This document shows positions 23,462 through 36,619 of a DNA stretch of 64,000 nucleotides, piece after piece. This DNA is from Datura wrightii. Taxonomy: Eukaryota > Streptophyta > Magnoliopsida > Solanales > Solanaceae. The translations under genes and the position numbers were made by a program. Position 1 is the stretch's first letter. Each line of letters begins with the position of its first letter. Where the stretch lies: NCBI GenBank assembly GCA_035772735.1, contig JASDFA010000003.1, forward strand, positions 156,605,001 to 156,669,000, given 5' to 3'. The notes under the pieces were generated by a model that worked only from the letters and a program-made list of their open reading frames with translations, was not told the DNA's origin and ran no database searches.

Positions 23462-25275
23462 TGTAACGACCTACCCAGCCATTATAGCATTCCGATCCAA
23501 TAAAAACTGGACGAATTAAATTTTTTAGAAATTCGCAATAAATTCCTGACAAACGAAGGGCACACATAGAATAAATTTGAAACGGGTGTAGTCGAGATCG
23601 GGTGGAGCTAAGTGAGTGTCCGTCGCGGCAGGATGGTTTCCTCTACAGTAAAATCGATGCAACGGGAAGGGTGTCCGCTGTAGCAGATGATGTGGACCAG
23701 AAATCTGCAATCTCGTTCTGATTTGGATGTTAAAAACCTAGTTCTTGAAGAGAACTTATTAAAAAATGTATAAAATAGAAAATAGACATTTTGGAGTAAA
23801 ACAAAAGGATCTAAGGGTGAAATTTGACATCCATGACTAGGAACTCTCCCGAGGAAATCAATAATGGGATAGTCGCAGGCGAAGACGATCGGGACGACAT
23901 CTTGCACCCAAGTAGGCTATGGTTTACTCACTTTCGCATTAGACTTTGGTTAGCTAAACATATACTTGTATATGATTGATATGATTTCGATGAGTAGGAA
24001 TGTATTTTAACCGTGTTATAGTCTATTAATCGGAATCAGTGAAAATCTAAGAACAAGCATATTAGAAGAGAGGTGATGAAAACTCATAATAAGGTAAAAC
24101 CCTTGGGGAGATATTTCAACTAATAAATGGGTACTTGTTCTAGGTTATGCTTTGAGTCAAACGTTGTTGTTATACCTCGTAAGTTGTCATTGTTTAGCGG
24201 ACGTGTGCTTGCATTTATGATAGTGTGGGAGCACGACACATGTGGAAAAAGGCCCGAAGAGGGGAGCAGATGAGTACATCATTCATTGAGCATAAGGTCA
24301 GGGTCGAAGGAAGTGCGCACCAAGTGCCGCGCCACGCAGCCCACACCGGCCCATGGGTCGGCGTATCATGCCCATGTATTAGCACTATGGGCGGTGCGCC
24401 GCGCCCCCTAACATCGCCTCAAGTATATATAGGTTAAGTGTGTGAGTGTTGCTCACTTCAAAACATTTCAGCAAAGGGGCTACGGACTTGGGGCGACTTG
24501 GTTACGAGCTTTTCATCAAATTAGAGCCGAATTACGCCGTCAAATCACCTCCAAATGTCAATTATTCTCAAGTAATAATTTCTAGGCCTATGAAGAACGT
24601 ATCTACGGAGTTATTTCTTTGAAATTAGCCTAGTTCGATGGAGTCCTGCTGAGTAGAATTTTTATAAATCACTTCTAATCAAGTCCTAAGCATCTACAAG
24701 TGATAAGTAAGTATTTTTATCTTCTAAACTCTTAGAAATTTGTGAGTTTTCAACGAATTTGAGTAGATTATAAATGGTGATCATTGTGAATATTGTTGAA
24801 TGTTGCTAGTTATTTCATGGACTAGGAACAGAATTGCTACATCAACATAAAAGCTATGAGTTGGAGGAATTATAGGCTCTAGGCTGGAATAGGATTGGGT
24901 GAGTAGAAATCGACAATTGAGGTATGTTAAGGCTAACCTCTTTCGGCAAGTATTCTCATTGTATAGTGATATGACCTATACCTTTGTAAGTAAGTTGAAT
25001 GTACGTATGTTATGATTAGCTGCTGCAAGTAGATAATAATTATATATATTGTAGTTAGCTCCTACGAGAGGAATTGAGATTATATCATAGTATTCCCAAT
25101 TAAAAAAGAGGACACAGTATGATAAACGCTGGGAACGTTATAGAAATTTTCTTAGTCATTTATTTATAATTTAGAGGGATTCTGATGTCTCGCTATCATA
25201 CTAAGGACTTAGAAGCTTGTAGTTAGCTGTTGGGCCTAACCTGGTAGGGTTGGACAACGTAGGGCGCAAGAGGGC
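23462..25275 (+). repeat. LTR fragment, family E, 5' part
   Basis: It begins TGTAACGACCTACCC, a common plant Ty3/Gypsy LTR start, and carries a GC-rich stretch followed by TATATATA at 24424-24431. It is cut at 25276 by the end of a minus-strand LTR (TGTCACGCC). The 3' end of a similar LTR is at 58504-59910, but I could not prove that the two were once joined. Confidence 0.65.
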
Positions 25276-27560
25276 TGTCACGCCTTGAGCCTTACATCCT
25301 GGACGAAACACGGTACTTGGAGCCACAAGTAACCCAACTCAAACCCTGGTCAATCATACACTGGCATACTGAGTAAACTTTTAAATGTACATACAGTGGA
25401 AGCTTTAAAGTAAAATATAAAATATTTATGAGGATGAAACTGACTCATAAAGTTTGAATATATCTGAACAAACTATAAATATGAAAACTACCCAAGCTTG
25501 TGTATGAAAGCCACTACAACTGATGAATTGCTGGGACAAGCCCCCAGCTAACTCCAAATCTAAATAGAAGAAAAGAAAATGTAACTGAATGAAATAATCT
25601 TCGTCCTCGAAAGATAAGGACTCGCCAATTAGAATAGCTAAAGTCTTCTGAGAGCGACCGACTAGAGAGGCTGAGACCGAGATCCTGCAGCTGTATCATA
25701 AAATGATACAGTATAAAAGCATGCGTCAGTATTTTGAATGTACTGAGTAAGAGAAAGAAACCATACACCTGAAATAAAAGTGTTGAACTGAAAAGACATG
25801 CAATAACCGACTGAAGCTACTGTACTGAATAACTGAGATGGTCCAAAAGACCCTGTCTGATGGTCAAGAACATGCCCTAAATCTGAAATACTAAACTGAA
25901 CTGATCTGAAACTGAATTGAGTTTACTAGTAAGAGAGTCTATAATTGATATATAACCACGTGATATAGACGTGGAGTCCGATGTATACACCCCATCGATA
26001 GGACCTAATACCTTGTTAGGGTATAAAGGCATGAACTGGGTGATCATAAGAGTCTAATGCCATGAGGAAAATAAAATTGAAACCTATGGTGGCAATGTAG
26101 TTCTGGAAACCTGGGTGCGCTGGAACCCTGGTTCGCTCAGTGCTAAGTCCTACTCCCATTGAAAAGTCCAAGACTGAATACTGAGATGACAGCTTGAAAT
26201 TGGGGCCCAAGACTAGTCAGGGATATCTATTTGGAAGCGCCCTGAGAGTTTTACCGGATTGGATTTTGGAACTGGGTTCTAAGACTAGTCAGAGCTGCTT
26301 ATCTGGAAGCATCATAACTGTCTAAAGAATAAGCTGTAATCTGTAACTGGGGTCCTAAGGATGGTCAGATCTGCTTATCTAAAAGTGTCATGATGACCTA
26401 GTGAACCACTAAAACTGAGTTCTGAATTTGATTCAGATAACTAAGAGGTACTACTGACACCTTGGGAATTTCTATAGTCAAACTAATCAACTGACATTTC
26501 TGACTGACACGGAGTATTCTAACATTTTAACTGAATGTACTAATATTAATCTAACTATGATTTCAACACCAACTAACATTATGGTAATCCCCAACACTGA
26601 AGGAATCAAGCGAATTTCACTATTTAATCACTATTGTAAGATTCTAGATTTTCTACGTTCAAGGACTAGGGCTAAATTTCACTTCACAAAAATAAACATC
26701 ATTTAAGTCACAAGCTGGTGGAAAATATCTATAATTAACATGAAATAATATTCCACATGATTTAGATGAAGTATGATTGACAATTTCTTAACATTCGATA
26801 GTTTCAGGGCTTGAACTGATAAGAAGAAATTTTGAGGATACAAGGAAAGAATTATTCCCTTGTTGAGTTCCCACATACCTGGTGAAGAAGCCCGAAGAAT
26901 TTCTTTGAGGAACTAAGGAGAAATGAACTTCCCTAGTTCTTGCTTTGAAATGCTTTGCGAGAAATCTTACATTGTTTTCTGAAAGTCTGAATAGGAAAAA
27001 TGAGGAAGGAAACTGTTTAACCCCTTTAATAGTCTGAAAATATGCTTTAAATGACATAGTTTAGAGTATAGCAGGGTAGGGAATTACTGAAATACCTATG
27101 AAAAACTCGCAGGGGAAAACTGATAACAGTTCCCATGGGGGACCCAATGGATCACGGTTAGTGACCACGACTCGTGGTCCCAGTCGTCGAGTGCACTGCC
27201 TACTTTCTCACGTTGGTCACCACGGGGGACCTGATGGGTCGTGGTTGGTGACCATGACTCGTGGTCACCTCTTGTGGTCTCTCCTAACCCAAACTTCCCT
27301 GGAGTCACCACGGGCGACACCACGACTCGTGGTGTCCCAACAAGTTGTGGTGAGAACCCGTCAGGTACACTGCTTGACTACCCAACTCTCCAGACAACTC
27401 CTGACCACGGGTCACCCCACGACTCGTGGTGTCGACCACAACTCATGGTCACACCCGTGGTCACCTCCTTCCAAAATTTTGCAACTTCCCCCTCCAGGAG
27501 TCACTTAACGACTCATGGTCACTCCCACGGGTCACAGAACGACTCATTTGTGACTTGGTG
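25276..27560 (-). repeat. Downstream LTR of copy A, missing its first ~80 bp
   Basis: It is homologous to 28960-31309. It starts TGTCACGCC on this map and breaks at 27560, where it joins gag sequence directly. It contains three ~73-bp subrepeats (26198-26402) and an array of CACGACTCGTGG-type motifs (27120-27550). The array makes the open frames at 27098-27561, which are repeat translation rather than genes. Confidence 0.85.
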
Positions 27561-28799
27561 AGCTCTCCTGATCCTAATGAGAAGACAATGCATAAAAATG
27601 ATTTTGGCGCTGGCCGCTAGTTGTACCTGAAGGGTTGGCCTTCTGAGCTGGTTGGCCTGGTAGACCTGCGGAGGTAGTGGATTATGACCTTCCCGATCCT
27701 GCTGAAGGAAACTCTCAAAGCCGATGACCAAGATGTCCACAACCAAAACAACCCTCTCGACCCTAAAGACACTCTCCTGGATGGTTCTTTCTGCACTTGG
27801 GGCAAGCTAGATACCTACTTCTAGCACTATAGGTCTGGGACTGAGTGCCAGATGCTTCACTCCTCTGGTCCTAGCAGGACCAGACGGTAGGGGCATTGGT
27901 TTAGCTGGGCGTTGAAGCCCTCTGCTGCTGTTGTGGGCGATTGCTACCACCTGACCTCTGGTGGCCATGATCTGACTAGCTAGTCCTAGCCCGCTTATTC
28001 TTTCTTTCCACGTCCCTGAGTTTCTTAGTCTCGATCTATTGGGCATAGACAATCAAACTGGAGAGGTCGATATCCTTGATCAACATCACAGTCCTGCACT
28101 CTTTGAGAACCAGGTTTGACACCCTATTCACAAATTTTAACATGCGAGCCCTTGGCTTGGCTCCATCATCTCCGTAGTGTATTTGGACAACCTGATAAAC
28201 TCCAAAGCATATTCTTCTACTGTTCGATTTCCTTGTCTCAGATTTATGAACTCTACTACTTTTGCCTCCTTGAGCTCCTGAGGGAAGAATTTGTCCAGGA
28301 AGGCTGCAGCGCTCCTCCCATTCTATTGGTCCTGCTCCTGCTGGCCTCCCCTCCTTCCGCTGCTCGTACAAGATCTGGGCTACCCCTTTTAATTTGTACA
28401 TAGCCAAGTCGACACTCTCCGAGGAGCTGACACCCATAATCCGGGTGATCTTTCTAATCTTATCCACAAACTCCTATAGGTCCTCTCCTACCTTAGATCC
28501 CTAAAAATATGGAGGGTTCATCCAAGTGAAATTCTGGATTCGGGTAGCTGTCTGCGGACCCATTGTTGTTGACCGGAATCATCTGCTGGTTCACTTGGTT
28601 GGTACCGTTTAAGCGAGCAGCTGAATAGCTGCCCTGAACTCTGAGGTAGGCACTGAGTGGTCCTGAGGGGCTGTGGGGGCTGGTAGGGCAAGTCGGTGAG
28701 CATTATCGGCCCTTCTTCCATTACCACATCGCGAAGGTATAATACACTAAAATAAAAAAGCGCATAAGTTAAGAGAACGATTCTAGAATTGAATTCCAA
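27561..28799 (-). pseudogene. gag: gag of copy A, frameshifted and truncated
   Basis: Gag-like pieces read leftward from about 28799. They include the segment at 28467-28036 (MGVSSSESVDLAMYKLKG), related to gag of element 1 (TPSESVELAAFRLRD). Two CCHC knuckles are readable across frames near 27805-27700 (CPKCRKNHPGEC and CFGCGHLGH). Stops and frame changes break it. At 27560 it is fused to LTR sequence, so protease, RT, RNase H and integrase of this unit are gone. Confidence 0.75.
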
Positions 28800-28943
28800 C
28801 GCACGATAAAGAGTATGAAATAAAGGGAGCTTTCATACTAACATCTTGTAGCCTCCTCATCATAATTGTGGCGCGCTTCACACCCATGAAAAGGATTCTA
28901 CTCGATGTGGATTTCAAACATCCAAGGATACTCTAAACCTAAG

Positions 28944-28955
28944 GCTCTGATACCA
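28944..28955 (-). other. Primer binding site of copy A, tRNA-iMet
   Basis: The minus strand reads TGGTATCAGAGC four bases after the LTR end at 28960. Confidence 0.9.
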
Positions 28956-28959
28956 AGTT

Positions 28960-31309
28960 TGTCACGCCCCGAGCCTTACACCCTGGACGAAACACAGTAC
29001 TTGGAGTCACAAGTAAACCCAAGTCAACCCCTGGTCTATCATACACTAACATACTGAGTAAACTTTTAAATGTATATACAACAGAAGCTGTAAAGTAAAA
29101 TATAAAATATTTATGAGGATGAAACTAATTCATAAAGTTTGAATAAATCTAAACAAACTATAAATTTGAAAATAACCCAAGTATATGTTTGAAAGCCACT
29201 ACAACTAATGAGTTACTGGGACAAGCCCCCAGCTAACTCAAAATCAAAATAGAAAAAAGAAAATGTAACTGAATAAAATAATCTTCATCCTCGAAAGATG
29301 AGGACTCACCAATTAGAATAGCTGAAGTCTTTTGAGAGCGACCAGCTAACGAGGCTGAAATTGAGATCATGCAGCTGTATCATAAAATGATACAACATAA
29401 AAGCATGCATCAGTACTTTGACTGTACTGAGTAAGTGAGAGAAACCATACACCAGAAATAAAAGTGCTGAACTAAAAATACATGCAATGACCAACTGAAG
29501 CGATTGTACTGAATAACTATACTAATTGAGATAGTCCAAAAAGCCCTATCTGATGGTCAAGAACATGCCCTAAATATGAAATGCTAAACTAAACTGATAT
29601 GAAAGGACTAACCTGAAACTAAACTAAGCTGACTAGTGGGAGAGTATATAACCGACATATAACCACATGAGCTAGACGTGAAGTCCGATATATACACCCC
29701 ATCGGTAGGACCCAATATACCTTTCCAGGATATAAATGCATGAACTGGGTGATCACAAGAGTCTGGGGACATGAGGCCAATAAAACTGAAACCTCTGGTG
29801 ACAACGTAGTTCAGGAAACCTAGGTGCGCTGGAACCCTGGCCTGCTCGATGCTAAGTCCTACTCCCACTGGATAGTCCTAGAATGAATACTAAGCTGATA
29901 GCTCAAAACTGGGGCCCAAGACTAGTTAACGATACCTATCTGGAAGCACCCTAAGAGTCTTACTGGATCGGATTCTGATACTGGATTCTAAGACTGGTCA
30001 GAGCTACTTATCTGTAAGCGTCGTAATCTTCTAAAGAAGAATCTATAATCTGTAACTAGGATCCTAAGGCTGGTTAGAGATTCTTATCTAAAAGTGTCAT
30101 GACCGCCTAGTGAATTACTAAAATTGAGTGATTCTGATAACTAGAGGTACTACTGATACCTAACTGACATTTCTGACTGACACAGAGTATTCTAACATTT
30201 TAACGGAACTGTACTGACATCAATCTAACTAAGTTTTCAACACAAACTAACATCATGGGAATCCTCAACACTAGAGGAATCAAGCGAATTTCAATGTTTA
30301 ATCACTATTGTAAGATTCTACATTTTCTACGTTCAAGGACTAGGGCTAAATTTCACTTCACAAGAATAAACATCATTTCAGTCACAAGTTGGTGAAAAAT
30401 ATCTATAATTAACATGAAATAATATTCCACATGATTTAGATGAAGTATGACTAACAATTTCTTAACATTCGAAAGTTTCAGGGCCAGAACTGATAGGGAG
30501 AAATAGAGAAAAATTTTGGGGACACAAGGGAAGAACTATTCCCTTCCTGAATTTCTACATACCTGGTGAAAAAGCCCGAAGAATTTTCTTAAGGAGCCGA
30601 GGAGAAATGGACTGCCCTAGTTCTTTCTATGAAATGCTCTTAGAGAAATCTTACGTTGTTTTCTGAAAGTCTGAATGGGGAAAATGAGGAGGGAAACCGT
30701 TTAACCCCTCTAATAGTATGAAAATATTCTTTAAATGATGTAGTTTAGAATTTTTTTAGGGTAGAAAATTACTGAAAGACCCTTAAAAAACTCATAGGGG
30801 AAAATTGATCGACAGTTCCCACGGGGGACCTAATAGATTGTGGCCTGTGACCACGACTTGTGGTCCCAGTCGTCGAGTGCAATGCCTACTTTCTCACACT
30901 GGTCACCACAGGGGACCTGATAGGACGTGGTTGGTGAATACGACTCATGGTCATATCTCATGGTCTCCCCTGCCCCAATCTTCCCTGGAGTCACCACGGG
31001 TGACACCACGACTTGTGTTGTCCCAACGAGTCGTAGTGAGAACCCGTTAGGTACACTGCCTGACTATCCAACTCCCCAGACAACTCCTGACCACGGGTCA
31101 CCCCACGACTCGTGGTGTTGACCTTGACTCGTGGTCACATACGTGGTCACCCCCTTCAAAATTTTTCAATCCCTCTACCACGAGTCACTTAACAACCTGT
31201 TGTCACTCCCACGGGTCATAGAATGACTCGTTATGTGACCTGATGCAGATTTTTTAATTTTCTCTATTTTAAGTCCCAGGTCTAGTCTTTGAGTTCCTGG
31301 GTCATTACA
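28960..31309 (-). repeat. Shared middle LTR of A/B, 2350 bp
   Basis: On the minus strand it begins TGTAATGACCC at 31309 and ends GGGGCGTGACA at 28960. It has three ~75-bp subrepeats (about 29907-30110) and an ACGASTCGT-type array (30810-31240). Confidence 0.88.
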
Positions 31310-31343
31310 ATATCTCTCCGTTGGGAACATTCATCCTGGAATG
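31310..31343 (-). other. Polypurine tract and upstream inverted repeat of copy B
   Basis: On the minus strand CATTCCAGGATGAATG (31343-31328) is followed by a purine-rich run, AACGGAGAGATAT, that abuts the LTR start. Confidence 0.65.
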
Positions 31344-31559
31344 TTGGAAAACACACAGAGAAATAGAGAATAGCAATCTTTATACACAGATATTGATCAT
31401 GAAAGCTGGAAACTAGCGAAATGACTATCTCTGAACTGAATCACAAGTCTGAACTTAATTTGCTACTCATACACATATTTATTTACATGAAAGAAATAGG
31501 AACACATGACATGAAAAGGATTTTAAGGAGGAAATTGATACCTTAAATTGAAGTTGAGC

Positions 31560-34076
31560 CAGAAGAGAACAAATATGAGTATCTAGCCATCATATCTTCT
31601 TCGACTTCCCACGTAGCTCTCTCAACCTATTGATTCCTCCATAAGACTTTGACTGAAGCTACTTCTCTTTTCCTCATATTACGAACTTGACGGCCAAGGA
31701 TCTGGACTGGGATCTCTTCGCACAAGAGACTATATTTCACTCCCACACTGTCTAATGGTACAATTGAAGTTGGATCTCCGGTGCACTTCTTCAATAGTGA
31801 CACATGGAATACTAGGTGCACATATGCCAACTCTAATGGTAACTCCAGCTCATAGGCTACCTTGCCAATCCGCCTCATAATTCTTTAAGGCCCTACATAT
31901 CTCAGACTAAGCTTTTCTTTCTTTTCAAAACTCATTACCCCTTTCATGAGTGAAATTTTTAAGTAAACCCAGTCATCCACAGCAAACTCTAATTCTCTTT
32001 TCCTCACATCAGCACAAGATTTTTGATGTCTCTGTGCTGTTTTCAATCGTTCTCAAATGAGTTGTAACTTCTGCATAGCTTCATGAACTGAGTCTAGCCC
32101 GATTAAACTAGCTTCACCAACCTCAAACTATCCGATGGGAGATCTGCACCTTTTACCATACAATGCTTAAACGAGGATATCTGGATACTGGAGTGGTAGT
32201 TGTTGTTGTAAGAAAACTCGACGAGAGGCAAGTGATCACCCCAACTACCCTTGAAATTGATCGTGCACGCTCTCAACATATTTATAGTTCACTCATCTTG
32301 TCCATCGATCTGTGAGTGAAAAGTTGTGTTGAGCTTGACCTGAGTACCAAGTCCCTTCTGAAAAGACTTCCAGAAATGAGAGGTAAACTGGGTAGCTCTG
32401 TCTAAGATAATGGATAGTGGCACCCCATGAAGTCTGACCAACTCTCATATATAAATCCTAGCATAGTCCTCAGCTGAATCTGTAGTTTTAACTAGGAGGA
32501 AGTGTGCTTACTTAGTCATCTAGTCTACTATCACCAAGATTAAATTATGCTGCCGATGAGTCCTAGGTAGACCCATAATAAAGTCCACATTTATTTCTTT
32601 CCACTTCCATGTGGGTATGTTGATGTCCTACGTCATACCTCCCGGTCTCCAATGTTCTACTTTGACTTGTTGGCAAGTCGGGCATTTAGGTACAAATTCA
32701 GCGATGTCTCTCTTCATGTTGTTCCACTAGTAAATATCCCGTAAATCCTGGTATATCTTAGTAGCACCAAGGTGGATGAAATACTTTGATCTGTGTGCTT
32801 CAGCCAGTATCTGCTATCTTAAATCACCGACGTCTGATACACACAATCTGCCTTGGTAACGGAGCACACCATCTCCCCCTCTGGACAAAGCCTCAACCTC
32901 TTTTCTGAGAATTGCTTCCTTCAGCTTAAGCAAGATGGGATCCTCATCCTATCTAGACTTAACTTCAACAACTAGAGAGCAATCTGACCCACTCTGAACA
33001 ACTACTCCACCTTCAGCTAAGTCAGCCAACTACACCCCTAACCGAGCTAGTCTGTGAATATCCTTCGTTGGTTCTTTTTTGCCTTCCTCAACATGAGTCA
33101 CTCTCCCTATGGACAGTCTGCTCAAGGCATAAATCACCATATTGGCTTTGCCCAGGTGATATAGCATGCTCATGTCATAGTCCTTTAGGAGCTCTAACCA
33201 CCTTCTCTGATGAAGATTTAGATCTTTCTAATTGAACATGTACTGGAGACTTTTGTGATCCGTGAAAACATCCATGTGAGCCCCATACAGGTAATGTCTC
33301 CTATTTTCAACGCAAACACCACTGCTGCCAACTCCAGGTCATGAGTTGGATAATTCTTTTCATGATTTTTGAGCTGTCTGGAGGCGTAGGTTATTACCTT
33401 GCCTTGCTGCATTAGGACGCAATCGAGTCCAACTCTAGAAGCATCACAATAAACTACAAACAATCTGATTCTTCCGATAGGGTCAACACTGGAGCAGTAG
33501 TGAGTCAAGTTTTTAACTCTTTAAAACTCTTCTCATACACATCTGACTATTGAAATTTTACCTTCTTCTGATTCATCCTAGTCAGAGAGGATGCTATAGA
33601 AGAAAACCTTTTATAAAGCATCGGTAATACCCAGCTAGACCTAAGAAACTTTTAATTTCGATTGGGGAGGTAGGTCTGGGATAGTCTTTCACCGCTGCTA
33701 TCTTTTGAGGATCAACCTTAATACCCTCACCCGATATCACATGACCCAGAAAGTCACGAACTTCAAAAAAAATTCGCATTTACTGAACTTGGCAAACAAC
33801 TGACGATCTCTGAGTGTTTGAAGCACTATCTTTAGGTGATTAGCATGCTCTTCCTCATTTATAGAGTATACCAGGATGTCATTGATAAACACAATGATGA
33901 ACATATCCAGATACTGCTTAAAAACTCTATTCATCAGGTCCATAAAGGCTGCAAGAGCATTCATTAGTTTGAAGGACATAACCACAAACTCGTAGTGACC
34001 ATACCGAGTCCTAAAAGCTATTTTCTGTATGTCACACTTTTTTGACTCTTAGCTGATGATATCCTGATTGGCTATT
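31560..34076 (-). pseudogene. pol: pol of copy B: RT C-half, RNase H, integrase, chromodomain
   Basis: RT from MSFKLMNALAAF (near 33980) includes FIND at 33889-33878 where the family has FIDD, so one catalytic Asp is Asn (AAT at 33883-33881). RNase H is at about 33440-33290 (YCDASRVGLD, KNYPTHDLELAA). Integrase remains lie at about 33100-31900 but are broken by many stops. The C-terminal part (RRIGKVAYELELP, ASVKVLWRNQ) ends with a chromodomain-like tail near 31560. The N-terminal RT, protease and gag are lost at 34076, where an LTR fragment of family E begins. Confidence 0.85.
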
Positions 34077-34590
34077 GTTAGTGACCGTTAGCTTTAGTCG
34101 ACTTACTGCTTGTTGTATAGGTCACTCAAGAAACCACCCTAGTTGTTAGAAATCTAATAGACTAAGTAATACCCTAAGGGGGAACCTTGTCAGGGATTAG
34201 ACATGGGGCCAACACCCGAGCTACTCTTGCAGACGCCTACGTACATGTTGCCGCGAAGGGCTATATCTGGATATACCTACCTATGGGGCTATGAATTGCT
34301 CAGAGGAGCTATATATTGTCTGTACAGACCAGGTTGATGTCTAGGAGACTAGAACCATAGTATTACATTATTACCTTTAGGCTAAGAATTATAGTAAGCC
34401 ACCTATGGGAAGTTAGGGTTGACTGCTTAGGAGCATGTCTGATTAGTAGCAGACCTATAGTCGTTCTAACTGAAGGAGCTAAATAGTTGGTGACATGCAA
34501 CCTTGTTGTTCGCTTATGAGCTATCATCGTCCTAGTACGACCTTCAAAGTATCTCTTAGGTCACCCTGGACCTCGCCTTATTCTATCTGT
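34077..34590 (+). repeat. LTR fragment related to family E
   Basis: The stretch ATTGCTCAGAGGAG near 34297 and the text around it match about 58708, in the same orientation. Because it overlaps that part of the 58504-59910 fragment, it comes from another LTR copy. No gene is present. Confidence 0.5.
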
Positions 34591-36362
34591 AAACCTAGGT
34601 GCGCTGAAACCCCGGTTTGCTCGATGCTAAGTCCTACTCCCTCTGGAAAATCTAAACTGAATACTAAGCTGATAGCTCAAAATTGGGGCCCAAAACTAGT
34701 CAGGGATATATATTTGAAAGTACCTGAGAGTCTTAACAGACCAAATTTTAAAACTGAGTTCTAGACTGGCCATAGCTGCTTATCTAGTAGCGTCATAACC
34801 GTCCAAGAACAAACTGAAATCTGACTGGGGTCCTAAGGCTAGTTAGAGCTATATTTCTAAAGTGTCATGACAGCCTAATGGACCAATAAACTAGATTCTG
34901 AATCTGATTCTGATAACTAGGAGGTAATACTGATACCTTGAGAAGTTCTGTAGTCAAACTAATCCGCTGACATTTCTGATTGACACTGAGAAATTTCATA
35001 TCTTGAACGGATAGACAATCATATAGCTGACTGAGAATCTAGCATGTAAAATAGTAAAGGAACTCATTATACTGGTATAATCAAGAGAATATCAAGATTT
35101 GTCATTTCAGTAAGATTTCTAGTTTGTATTACCCTCATGAACTAGGGTTAAACCAATGCACACGGATAATTATCAATACTATCATCAGCTGGTGGGAAAA
35201 ATACCCGTAGTTATCATAACAAAAATAGTTCCACAAGGATTAAACAAGATAGTTCCAAGAATTTCTCTACTTTCAAAAATCTGCAGGCTAGACTTCACTT
35301 TTATGGTAATAACATTAATAAAGTCATGAACCAATAAAAATCATATCTAAATTACTCATACGTATCATGCTAAGTGAATTCTAATCAAATTAACTTTTAT
35401 CTCCTTCACAGTTGAAAACTCAGGGATAGGATGTACAGAGAAAATTAGGGAAGAATTTTGGGAGACACAACGGAAGAATTATTCCCTTGTTGAATTCCCA
35501 TATACCTGATAAAGAATTCTTTGAAGAAAGAAGCTTGTACTGCTGCAATGGAGGAAACCCTAGTCTTTCTTGAGAGCTTATAAAGTGGAAAGGTCACGGT
35601 ATATTTTCTGAAGATGAGTGGGAATGAGGGGGAAAATCGTTTAACCCTACTATTAAGTCTGAAATCATGACTAAAATGATGTAGTTTTAAGTTTAGGAGG
35701 GTAGAAAATTACTAAAAGACCCTTAAAAATTTGCAGGGAAAAATTGAGTGTTAGTCCCCACGACTGACCTAACAGGTCGTGGTCAGTGATCACAACTCGT
35801 AGTTAAACTCGTGGACTACACTGGCTGGACAACACTGAAGTCACCACGAGGGACCTAACAACTCATCCCTTGTGGCCACGACTTGTGGTCTGATCCGTGA
35901 AGTACAGTGCTCATCTGTCACCTGGGCTCGTCATGGGCAACCTAATGACTCGTTAGTTATGACCATGACTCATGGTCACTACCTGTTATGTACACTGCCT
36001 CCAAGACAATTATTTCCTCAACTAGCTGACTGCGACCCTCCCCAAGACTCATGGGGACTGACCACGACTCGTGGGGTCTCTCGTCAAGTACACTACCTCA
36101 CTCCCTTTTTATTTTTTACTCACCCACCCTACGATTGACCTAACAACTCATGGGTCCTGGCCACGAGTCATTGTCACTCCCGTGGGGACCCCTTTTCCTC
36201 AATTATCAAAATCCTCTCACCTGGTCTCCCGATGATTCATATCACGACTCGTGGGCTGCACCAATGGGTCATCTCACGACTCATTCTGTGCCTGGTGCTA
36301 GTTTTTAAAATTTTCTCTGTTTAGACTCTTGGGTCTGATCTTTAGGCTTCTGGGGTATAATA
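34591..36362 (-). repeat. Left (3') LTR of copy C, truncated
   Basis: It matches 51275-58503 once element D is removed, and the LTRs of A/B more weakly. The last part of the LTR (leftmost here, including the GTGACA end) is missing. It contains an ACGASTCGT-type array at about 35750-36290. Confidence 0.8.
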
Positions 36363-36381
36363 ATATCTCCCGCTTGGGAAA

Positions 36382-36395
36382 ATTCATCCTCGAAT
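36382..36395 (-). other. Inverted repeat upstream of the polypurine tract of copy C
   Basis: The minus strand reads ATTCGAGGATGAAT, then AAGCGGGAGATAT against the LTR start. It is the same arrangement as in elements 1, 2 and B. Confidence 0.65.
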
Positions 36396-36619
36396 ATTAG
36401 AAAACACACAGAAAAGTAGAGAGATTCAATTATCATTTCAAATACTGATCATTAAACCAAAAACTGACGGAATGACTACCTCCGATTCAAATTACATAGC
36501 TGAACTGAATTCACTTTTCATACATACATCCATAAACGTAAAAGAAACTTAAACACATGAATTGAACATGAAAGCTAAATTAATTTTTAGGCAAGTCTGG
36601 TATCTCAAGCGGTAACAAA

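Larger units (their letters stand above)
25276..34076 (-). mobile_element. Tandem chromovirus remnant A/B sharing one LTR
   Basis: Read on the minus strand the order is: partial RT, RNase H, integrase and polypurine tract (B); a full LTR at 31309-28960; primer site and gag (A); a deletion; then an LTR at 27560-25276. The middle LTR has a polypurine tract on one side and a primer site on the other, so it ends one unit and begins the next. This is the product expected from unequal recombination between LTRs. RT, RNase H and integrase of A, and RT N-terminus, protease, gag and 5' LTR of B, are missing. Confidence 0.8.

Noticed and set aside
27098..27561. Two overlapping frames of 136 and 106 codons
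   Set aside because: They arise from the repeated CACGACTCGTGG motifs (recurring TTTRG, HGH, SWS), so they reflect the repeat and not a protein.
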